This document shows positions 31,466 to 37,682 of a stretch of 37,682 bases of DNA, one piece after another. Position 1 is the stretch's first letter. Each line of letters starts with the position of its first letter. Source of the stretch: Bacillota bacterium (GTDB lineage Bacteria > Bacillota > Clostridia > Lachnospirales > Lachnospiraceae); assembly GCA_023415475.1 (NCBI GenBank), contig JAEZKL010000075.1, positions 1 through 37,682 on the forward strand, in the 5' to 3' direction. The position numbers were made by a program, and so were the translations under genes. The notes under the pieces were generated by a model, which did no database searches, was not told the origin of the DNA, and saw only the letters and a list, made by a program, of their open reading frames with translations.

Positions 31466-32916
31466 TAAAAAAAATAAATCGTTCAAATAAGGGTTCCGCG
31501 TTACCTGCAGTATTATTGGTTATGCTGATTGTCACTGCTTTATCCGGTGCGGCGGTATCCCTTGTAGTTACTCAGACTAAGGAGGAGAGATATTATGAGA
31601 ATAAGCTCTCGGCTCTTCACGCTGCGGAGGCAGGACTACACCAATATCTATGGTATCTGAATAAGGAGGGCAGCACACCGATTGCCTTTGGTAGGGTTAT
31701 TAATTACCCTGAGTATAATGCAGAAGCCGCATTTCAATTAACCAAGGTCATAGATGATAAAAATCAAAAAAAAATACAGTCGACGGGATGGATGCTGAAC
31801 GATCCCAGTGTGACAAGAACGGTAACGGCGACCTTCAATAAGCGCAGCTTTACGCAATACATCTATTTTTCGGATAATGACCCTGATAATATATGGTGGA
31901 CAAACAATGAAAACTGTTACGGTCCCTACCATACGAATACAAAGATAAGTTCCATAGGACATCCGAATTTCTGGGGGAAGGCCACCTTTATTGAAGATAT
32001 CGTATTTAAAAACAACAGAACTTCTGATTTTCCTATCTTCCATAAGGGGTATCAGAAATTACGTGAACCAATTAAAATGCCACCCAATAATTCTGAACTT
32101 ATGTATTACGGAAAAAACGGGGGTTATTATTATAATGGACGAACCAGTATTCGGCTGAATAGCGACGGTACAATAACGGTATGGAATCCGAACAAAACTC
32201 CTGCTAAACAGACACTTCCCTTACCTGAAAACGGTGTTATCTATGTGAATGAGTTGCCTGAAGCGGATTACGATAATAATGATAATAAATTCAACCCGAA
32301 TAACGGTAACGTATTCATCTCCGGAGTACTGGATGGAAGACTAACGGTTGCGGCAAAGCATGATATCTATATTACCGGTTATGACCCTACCGAAAGAGTC
32401 TTTTCCTCCTCAGCGGTCACAAACGGCATAATGTATAAAGATACAACTATCAGTCTGAATACGTACACAGGCGTCATTACCTATAATGAAACAGCAGGGG
32501 AAGAGGAAGGTGATATGCTGGGACTAATCGCTGATTACAATGTCGCAGTATTAACGAAGGGCTGGTTTCCTACTGATAGCGAAATAGCGAATCCCAGGGG
32601 GCCTCGCCCCTCGGCTTCCATTCCTTCCTCCATAAGTGATTTTAAGATCTATGCAGCTATGTTGGCTCTCAATGGAAGCTTTATCAATTCTGAACATATG
32701 AATAATGCCAGCCCAAGTCCGTCAAGCCCTTCTACTGGAACCCTTACGGTAAGAGGTGCGATTATTCAGGATACTCGAGGAGCGGTGGGTTATACTACCT
32801 CAGGCTATAGTAAGAATTATGCTCATGATCCAAGAATGGAATTTGACCAGCCGCCTTATTTCCTGGCACCGGAAGGAAGCGGATGGGAGATTACGGACTG
32901 GAGTGAATTAAATTAA
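31462..32916 (+). CDS. PilX-like pilus protein
   Basis: 484 aa. N-terminus KGSALPAVLLVMLIVTALSGAAVSLVV followed by HAAEAGLHQYLWYLNK matches the PilX N-terminal type: a hydrophobic helix lacking Glu5 and then AAEAG. The large C-terminal part (about 400 residues, many Asn, Gly and Tyr, with YYGKNGGYYYNGRT) is probably secreted and beta-rich. Last gene of the operon; start overlaps the PilW-like stop (ATGA) so translation is coupled. Confidence 0.8.
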   Translation: MIKKINRSNKGSALPAVLLVMLIVTALSGAAVSLVVTQTKEERYYENKLSALHAAEAGLHQYLWYLNKEGSTPIAFGRVINYPEYNAEAAFQLTKVIDDKNQKKIQSTGWMLNDPSVTRTVTATFNKRSFTQYIYFSDNDPDNIWWTNNENCYGPYHTNTKISSIGHPNFWGKATFIEDIVFKNNRTSDFPIFHKGYQKLREPIKMPPNNSELMYYGKNGGYYYNGRTSIRLNSDGTITVWNPNKTPAKQTLPLPENGVIYVNELPEADYDNNDNKFNPNNGNVFISGVLDGRLTVAAKHDIYITGYDPTERVFSSSAVTNGIMYKDTTISLNTYTGVITYNETAGEEEGDMLGLIADYNVAVLTKGWFPTDSEIANPRGPRPSASIPSSISDFKIYAAMLALNGSFINSEHMNNASPSPSSPSTGTLTVRGAIIQDTRGAVGYTTSGYSKNYAHDPRMEFDQPPYFLAPEGSGWEITDWSELN

Positions 32917-32970
32917 TAGCTTTGTGTTACTACTGGGAAGCGAATGATATAAAAGTATGGTATATAGTAA

Positions 32971-33200
32971 GAGGGTAATGAGGTTGTTTCAAAACAGTTT
33001 CAAAGTATAGGTTAGGATAACATGCATCCCATAATGCACTGTTTGACGGACAGATTGTTGATTTTGTAAGACAATAGCAAACTTTTATGTTTGATAATGG
33101 CTTACAAAACAGTAAAATGTCCGTCAATCTGTGTGTGAGGGATGCTGTTGTCCTAACCTGTACATATGATACATTGTCTTGAAACAACCTCATTTTACTC
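32971..33200. mobile_element. MITE-like long imperfect palindrome
   Basis: The outer arms AATGAGGTTGTTTCAA (32977-32992) and TTGAAACAACCTCATT (33179-33194) are perfectly complementary. The homology continues inward: GTATAGGTTAGGATAAC with GTTGTCCTAACCTGTAC, GCATCCC with GGGATGC, TTTGACGGACA with TGTCCGTCAA and TTTTGTAAG with CTTACAAAA. The ~225-bp element is thus one long hairpin without coding capacity, a miniature inverted-repeat element. It follows the last pilus gene and may also act as its terminator. Confidence 0.75.
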
Positions 33201-33276
33201 AAATAATACTGGTAGCCGAGAAATCAATCATGTATAATGAAGCAATAAAAAGCTACTTATATTATGGAGAATTATT

Positions 33277-33987
33277 ATGGAATACAAATATACACCAAAT
33301 GAAAGCTATGAAGATTACGCCGCAGGAAGGGTAATCTATCATATGGGCGGCGAACCCACCTTTCCGGTAAGACTGTCCTTAGAAATATATGAACGATGTC
33401 TTCAATACTCCGATAAGAAGTCAGATATCACTCTTTACGATTGCTGTTGCGGCGGAGCCTATATGTTGACGATATTAGGGCTACTCAAAAGCAATACGAT
33501 ATCCAGATTATATGGAAGTGATATCGATTCAAAAAGCATAACGCTGGCAGCCGATAATCTTAGCCTTCTGACAAAGACAGGAATCAAGAAAAGAAAAGAT
33601 GAATTACTGATGCTCTATCAGAAATATGGGAAAGCATCTCACATGGAAGCTTTACTAAGTATAGACCGATTCGAAAAACTGCTCTCCACAGAGCTTCAAA
33701 CCTCTGTATTCCATCGGAATGCCTTTGAGGTTAGTGACCTTCCCTTCATCCCGGATATTGTAATAACCGATGTTCCTTACGGGAATATGGTAGAATGGGA
33801 TGAGGGGAGCGGAGGCATCAACGGGATGATGGAGGCTTTATCAGAGGTTTGTGGACGAGATACTATCATTTGCGTCTGTATGGATAAAAAGCAGAAGATA
33901 AAAACGGAGACATATCAAAGGCTGGAAAGACAGCTAATCGGCAAGAGAAAATTCGAGATATATAAGAAGAAGATATTTAGAGAATGA
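33277..33987 (+). CDS. AviRa-like 23S rRNA methyltransferase
   Basis: 236 aa. SAM-binding Rossmann fold: motif I YDCCCGGAYMLTILGLL (about 50-66), then LYGSDIDSKSITLAADNLSLL, and a catalytic-type motif IVITDVPYGNMVEW. The N-terminal HMGGEPTFPVRLSLEIYERC matches the AviRa family, whose founder methylates 23S rRNA G2535 and gives avilamycin resistance. Resistance here is not implied; chromosomal homologues in Firmicutes are of unknown role. It has a spaced GGAG before ATG 33277. Confidence 0.75.
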   Translation: MEYKYTPNESYEDYAAGRVIYHMGGEPTFPVRLSLEIYERCLQYSDKKSDITLYDCCCGGAYMLTILGLLKSNTISRLYGSDIDSKSITLAADNLSLLTKTGIKKRKDELLMLYQKYGKASHMEALLSIDRFEKLLSTELQTSVFHRNAFEVSDLPFIPDIVITDVPYGNMVEWDEGSGGINGMMEALSEVCGRDTIICVCMDKKQKIKTETYQRLERQLIGKRKFEIYKKKIFRE

Positions 33988-34068
33988 GTCATGATTTATA
34001 GCGAGGGGGAGGAGGCAATGGTCCGATGGTACACTGCATTATTTGAATATTGATTATGTAGTTATAAG

Positions 34069-34117
34069 TGTCAGAGTAATAGCCTGCCGACTAATGCGGC
34101 AGGCTATTACTCTGACA
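34069..34117. terminator. 21-bp perfect inverted repeat between convergent genes
   Basis: Arms 34069-34089 and 34097-34117 are fully complementary (TGTCAGAGTAATAGCCTGCCG and its reverse complement... arms 21 nt, loop ACTAATG). It sits between the AviRa-like (+) and nitroreductase (-) stops. No T run follows on either strand, so a terminator function is likely but not textbook. Confidence 0.55.
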
Positions 34118-34146
34118 TGTGGACTTAAGTGTAAAAAGCAGCTCTT

Positions 34147-34752
34147 TTAATTCCACTGATCATAAAACACTATTTCATCTAAATCCTTCAAGTACTTTTC
34201 ACCAGGGATCTCGTCTGCATAACCGACGGGAAGAAGATAAAAACAGCTAATATGCTGTGGTAATTGTAATATCTTGTTAGCTTCTTCAATATCCAGATAA
34301 CCCACAAAGCAAGCAGACATCCCATAAGAAGCTGCTATAAGAAAGATATGTTCTGCCGGTATGATACTTGTTCCATTTTCGAAAAGAGTCACTCGTGGTT
34401 TCCGGTCAGGGTATTCACAGATATATTTTAGGAATTCATTATTAAATCTAAGTTTATTTACAATAACCCCAAAATCATCCTCTGGTTGCTCGGCAATATC
34501 CCAGCTTAAATCGGCGCAGCACGCGAAAACTACGGGCGCTGAGGCAATCCACATTTGTCCGCCTGCGGCTCTGGCTAATTGTTCCTTTATCCCTTGATCT
34601 TTAATTACACCAAACAAATAGCCCTGTGCATTCCCCGGTGAGGGAGCTAACCTTGCTGCCTCCAGCATTTCCTCCAGAATTGTGTCCGGAATAGCTGTGT
34701 CTTTAAATTTGCGTACGGATCTTCTGGCTTTCATGACATTTAAGATTTCCAT
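34147..34752 (-). CDS. Nitroreductase-family FMN protein
   Basis: 201 aa. Starts MEILNVMKARRSVRKFKDTAIP, the FMN-phosphate RRSxRKF motif; APSPGNAQGYLF and the C-terminal LLPVGYADEIP block are family signatures. Such proteins reduce nitroaromatics, quinones or enones with NAD(P)H. It begins 9 bp after the stop of the upstream methyltransferase gene, so the two form an operon. Confidence 0.92.
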   Translation of the reverse strand: MEILNVMKARRSVRKFKDTAIPDTILEEMLEAARLAPSPGNAQGYLFGVIKDQGIKEQLARAAGGQMWIASAPVVFACCADLSWDIAEQPEDDFGVIVNKLRFNNEFLKYICEYPDRKPRVTLFENGTSIIPAEHIFLIAASYGMSACFVGYLDIEEANKILQLPQHISCFYLLPVGYADEIPGEKYLKDLDEIVFYDQWN

Positions 34753-34761
34753 AATAATATC

Positions 34762-35601
34762 CTACCCTTTCTTAGTAGCAACGGCACACATCAAATTCCC
34801 GTCAGGATTATACACATCTCCGGCTACATCCCCATAGAAATCGACGGTAGTAAATCCAGCCTTTTGTAGGTCTGCTTCCAGCTCTTCCTTAATAAAGGTA
34901 TGGTCCCAAAGATTATAGCACTCAATGGAATCCTTTGTAATTAAGACCGTCTGATTGAGCATAGTACTTCTCTCATCATATCTGTAAAATGAATGTAAGC
35001 AAATATGTGCTTTTTCACTCCAAAAGCCACCTTCGTCATAGTACCAATCCCTGGCTTCCTTCTTGTCTTTATACTGTTCGGGTGTGAAAACATCTAGAAT
35101 GAATTTACCATTGGGTTTAAGTGCCTGATATATGCTGCTCAGTAATCTGTTCCGATCATAATCGGACATCACACTAAAATCGCAATAAATGAGTGTAATA
35201 ACATCAAATTCCTCCTGGTATGTGATGTCAAGGTAATTTTGATATTTGTAAGCAATTGCGATATCATTGCTTTTTGCATTGTTAACAGCATATTCGATTG
35301 AACGAGTGGAATAATCTATGCCGGTCACATGATACCCACTTTTGTGAAACCTTTCTGCGTATAATCCCGGTCCGCAGCCAAGATCCAGTAGCTCTGGATA
35401 TTGTACCGGATTAGCAATACTCGTAATCCATTCGACAGACTTAGTAATAAACTTATGATTACGTGTTGCGGCATCCCATTCCGGATCAAGGTGAGCCTCC
35501 AGCATTCCCTTCGATATATGCTCGTCATCCCAGAACTTTGATGTACTTTTTGCGTAGATTTCCGGTTTGTTTGATACATAGCTTAATAATTTTTCAAGCA
35601 T
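34762..35601 (-). CDS. Class I SAM-dependent methyltransferase
   Basis: 279 aa. Motif I LLDLGCGPGLYAERF (about 94-108), motif II GIDYSTRSIEYA, motif IV FDVITLIYCDFSVM and a post-IV LKPNGKFILDVFTP block: a small-molecule methyltransferase (Methyltransf_25 type). AAGGAG is 8 nt before ATG 35601. Substrate unknown; co-transcription with a nitroreductase suggests a shared small-molecule or detoxification pathway. Confidence 0.9.
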   Translation of the reverse strand: MLEKLLSYVSNKPEIYAKSTSKFWDDEHISKGMLEAHLDPEWDAATRNHKFITKSVEWITSIANPVQYPELLDLGCGPGLYAERFHKSGYHVTGIDYSTRSIEYAVNNAKSNDIAIAYKYQNYLDITYQEEFDVITLIYCDFSVMSDYDRNRLLSSIYQALKPNGKFILDVFTPEQYKDKKEARDWYYDEGGFWSEKAHICLHSFYRYDERSTMLNQTVLITKDSIECYNLWDHTFIKEELEADLQKAGFTTVDFYGDVAGDVYNPDGNLMCAVATKKG

Positions 35602-35621
35602 TTTTAAAATCTCCTTCTTTC

Positions 35622-35970
35622 ATTTTTGTGATAACACGAACTAGATTTTCATTGTATAAATGGATATAAGTTCTGGGATTCACAAGACTCATTTCAATAT
35701 ATATCTGTCTCATGACACCCGAACTATATTTTTATACAAAAAAAGCTGTGGAATATTCCACAGCCTAATATTTTTTATATTATTTGCGTGGAATATTAAA
35801 TAAAAATCATAATTTGAGTAAAGAAAATAAAACTGTCCATTAACAGCTGTCTTTTCTTATTGAGTTATGATTTTATTCAACTTTTCCACGTTCTCACTTA
35901 TATTACCGATTATGCAATATCAAGTGTGCCGGATAGCGTTCACCTCTGTTTTTCATGTTATCACAAAAAT
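35622..35970. repeat. Segment bounded by 14-bp inverted repeats
   Basis: ATTTTTGTGATAAC (35622-35635) is the exact reverse complement of GTTATCACAAAAAT (35957-35970). Homology continues three or more bases inward with one mismatch (ACACGAA against ACATGAA). Between them: a minus-strand promoter-like pair at the right end and a terminator at 35738-35764. No gene is seen in the 556-bp gap 35602-36157. Confidence 0.55.
35738..35764 (-). terminator. Minus-strand intrinsic terminator
   Basis: The palindrome GCTGTGGAATATTCCACAGC (35745-35764) is preceded on the plus strand by seven A, so on the minus strand a 7-bp stem with 6-nt loop is followed by TTTTTTT. It lies 137 bp before the methyltransferase start, so it ends a short upstream transcript or acts as an attenuator. 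Confidence 0.75.
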
Positions 35971-35999
35971 AAATTACCATATTGGAAATTCATTGTCAA
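35971..35999 (-). promoter_or_regulatory. Minus-strand promoter candidate
   Basis: On the minus strand TTGACA (35999-35994), 17 bp, TAATTT (35976-35971). Transcription from near 35964 would give a ~225-nt RNA ending at the terminator 35738-35764. Confidence 0.4.
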
Positions 36000-36157
36000 C
36001 GAGATGTTATATAATTAATTATTTTATAGTAATTAATTTTTCATTTGTCTTGGAAAACGTAAAACTCTACAATTATATAATAATACATTTCCAAATTGAT
36101 ATTGAAGTGGTAAAATTATGTAATGGGATTAAGTCAATCAATAAAGGGGGAATTGAA

Positions 36158-37300
36158 TTGAGGTACAGACAATTAGGAAAAACAGGATTGAAGGTTAGTG
36201 AAATAGGATTAGGAGGAGAATGGCTAGAACAACAGAATGCCTCCGTTGTGAAGGAGGTTGTTGAACGAAGCAGGGAATATGGAATCAATATTATCGACTG
36301 TTGGATGTCTGAGCCTAATGTACGCACTAATATCGGTATGGCAATAGCCGGTCAAAGAGAGAAGTGGCTAATACAGGGACATATCGGATCAACTTGGCAG
36401 AATGGTCAGTATGAGCGGACCCGTGAAATGGATAAGGTAAAGGAAGCCTTTGAGGATTTATTAAGACGTTTACAGACCGATTACATAGACCTGGGTATGA
36501 TCCATTTTGTGGATCAGGAAGCAGAGTTCCATCAAATAATCAATGGCGAATTCATGGAATATGTCCGTGAATTAAAGCAAAAAGGTATCATCCGCCATAT
36601 CGGCCTGAGCACACATAATCCTTATGTTGCTAAACTCGCGGCACTCTCCGGTGAGATTGAGATGATTTTATTCAGTCTTAACCCGGCCTTCGATCTACTT
36701 CCTGCCAGTGAGGACATCAACGATCTTTTTAAGGATCATTATAATGATGAGCTCAAAGGAATTGCTCCGGAACGGGATGAATTATACAAGATTTGTGAGA
36801 GGGAAAATGTCGGTATCACTGTAATGAAGGGCTATGCAGGTGGAAGACTGTTCAATGCAGAGCACTCGCCCTTCGGTGTTGCATTGACACCAGTTCAGTG
36901 CCTTCATTATGCGTTAACTCGACCTGCGGTGGCCTCTGTTGTGGTTGGCTGTAGAACTCCGGAGGAGGTAGATGCTGCGGCAGCTTATGAAGAGGCTAAC
37001 GATGAGCAAAAGGATTATGCAACGGTATTAGCCAATGCACCCTATCATTCTTATTTCGGACAATGTACCTATTGTGGACATTGTGCACCCTGCCCGGCTC
37101 TTATTGATATCGCAATGGTAAATAAGCTATATGATTTGGCAGTACTTCAAGAGAAGATCCCTGCTACCATTCAGGCTCATTATTCCTCTCTTCCGGCAAA
37201 CGCTTCCGATTGCATCAGCTGTGCTGCCTGCGAAGAGCGCTGTCCCTTCGGAGTTCCGATCGTGGAACAGATGCAGAAAACCGCTAAAATATTTAAATAG
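36158..37300 (+). CDS. Aldo/keto reductase with C-terminal 4Fe-4S domain, TTG start
   Basis: 380 aa from TTG 36158. AAAGGGGG (36143-36150) is 7 nt upstream and translation gives MRYRQLGKTGLKVSEIGLGG, the family N-terminus; the open frame further upstream is AT-rich non-coding DNA. The aldo/keto reductase barrel fills about 1-290 (TDYIDLGMIHFVDQ, GIIRHIGLSTHNP). A ferredoxin-type cluster region follows, CTYCGHCAPCP (about 302-312) and CISCAACEERCPFGVPI (about 346-362). Such Clostridial proteins are uncharacterised oxidoreductases. The canonical catalytic Tyr of AKRs is not evident in IIDCWMSEPNV, as is common in this subgroup. Confidence 0.88.
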   Translation: MRYRQLGKTGLKVSEIGLGGEWLEQQNASVVKEVVERSREYGINIIDCWMSEPNVRTNIGMAIAGQREKWLIQGHIGSTWQNGQYERTREMDKVKEAFEDLLRRLQTDYIDLGMIHFVDQEAEFHQIINGEFMEYVRELKQKGIIRHIGLSTHNPYVAKLAALSGEIEMILFSLNPAFDLLPASEDINDLFKDHYNDELKGIAPERDELYKICERENVGITVMKGYAGGRLFNAEHSPFGVALTPVQCLHYALTRPAVASVVVGCRTPEEVDAAAAYEEANDEQKDYATVLANAPYHSYFGQCTYCGHCAPCPALIDIAMVNKLYDLAVLQEKIPATIQAHYSSLPANASDCISCAACEERCPFGVPIVEQMQKTAKIFK

Positions 37301-37433
37301 AAATAGAAGAACCAGGGTGATACCGAGGCCAAAGGCTATGCTGAGACAGCCCCCTTTATAAATAATTACATTCTCTGTGATCCAGATGAAATATTGCAAG
37401 GGTCTACGTAGGAAAAAGAAATACTTCTTTTCT

Positions 37434-37467
37434 AAAAATGCACTCACATTTTTTGTGGGTGCATTTT
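37434..37467. terminator. Terminator after the aldo/keto reductase
   Basis: AAAAATGCACTCACA pairs with TGTGGGTGCATTTTT (one G-T pair) around a short T loop; T-rich on both outer sides, so bidirectional. Confidence 0.75.
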
Positions 37468-37555
37468 TCAATTATTTTCATAGTTACTATAACGAAAAAT
37501 AATGTGCTTTATAATTGAATAGAGGAAATTCTTACGGGATAAGGAGTTGAACGAT

Positions 37556-37682
37556 GGGGCTGTCGCACTAAAATATGCGGCGCCCTTTTTACGTAGTGAT
37601 GTTTATCACAGATTAGATTTACATGAATAGCGTGTGACTATTAATTCAACAGAGACACGTTCTCACTCGATTGCCGCACATA
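37556..37682. mobile_element. Probable insertion-sequence end, cut by the window edge
   Basis: GGGGCTGTCGCACTAA (37556-37571) resembles the terminal sequence of IS1182-type and related elements. Directly before it is AAGGAG (37541-37546), a 7-nt gap and ATG 37554-37556, so the end sits at a start codon. A partial opposite-facing match, GAGACAGCCCC, lies at 37343-37353. Transposase would lie outside the window; family assignment is from memory of end sequences only. Confidence 0.4.

Noticed and set aside
32930..33202. Minus-strand 90-codon open frame
   Set aside because: It coincides with the MITE-like palindrome and has no coding character.
35867..36157. N-terminal extension of the aldo/keto reductase frame
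   Set aside because: AT-rich non-coding sequence; the family start and ribosome binding site are at TTG 36158.
1..37682. tRNA, rRNA genes or CRISPR arrays
   Set aside because: No cloverleaf-type sequence, rRNA segment or regularly spaced direct repeat was seen by eye; the only tandem repeats are the coding 15-bp arrays.

Overview
The window (about 40% G+C) looks like chromosomal DNA of an anaerobic Gram-positive Clostridia member, probably Lachnospiraceae or a close relative. The evidence is the Firmicutes gene order rplU-prp-rpmA-obgE-yhbY-nadD-yqeK-rsfS, an rpmA with the N-terminal extension cleaved by Prp, a Bacillus-type LexA, a T-box leader, strong AGGAGG-like ribosome binding sites and a Clostridia-type type IV pilus operon. 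Family assignments come from reading the proteins; no database search was run.

Layout. (1) 1-4620: ribosome, GTPase and NAD housekeeping cluster, all +. (2) 4669-6084: lexA (-) divergent from a LysM membrane protein (+) resembling the SOS division inhibitor YneA. Both promoters are strong and the shared spacer carries several LexA-box-like sites. (3) 6155-8442: a T-box leader and a divergent methionyl-tRNA-synthetase-like gene. The specifier loop and discriminator-pairing base do not look like tRNA-Met, and the enzyme has lost the canonical KMSKS loop. (4) 8524-11361: an Eis-like GNAT protein and a CvpA-like membrane protein. (5) 11452-16353: a TetR-type regulator divergent from an MMPL/RND transporter and a secreted LxxG heptad-repeat protein, followed by a beta-propeller gene remnant. 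(6) 16470-17255: a DeoR-type regulator (-), then about 790 bp of AT-rich DNA without a gene.

(7) 18048-32916 is a 15-kb type IV pilus operon. In order it encodes a receiver-domain protein with a long acidic pentapeptide-repeat linker, an unrecognised 315-aa protein, PilB, PilT, PilC, major pilin, prepilin peptidase, PilM, PilN, PilO, and three minor-pilin-like proteins (PilV-, PilW- and PilX-like). Short perfect hairpins of two repeat families sit in its spacers. PilB and the peptidase appear to start at non-AUG codons (ATC, CTG) placed correctly behind strong ribosome binding sites.

(8) 32917-37682: a roughly 225-bp MITE-like long hairpin, an AviRa-like rRNA methyltransferase, a methyltransferase-nitroreductase pair (-), a 350-bp segment bounded by 14-bp inverted repeats with its own promoter and terminator, an aldo/keto reductase with C-terminal ferredoxin-type clusters, and at the right edge what looks like an insertion-sequence end directly behind a ribosome binding site and ATG. 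No tRNA, rRNA or CRISPR array was seen.

The most promising points are the mismatched T-box with its MetRS-like gene, the receiver/acidic-repeat protein and unknown partner at the head of the pilus operon, and the cluster of non-AUG starts.
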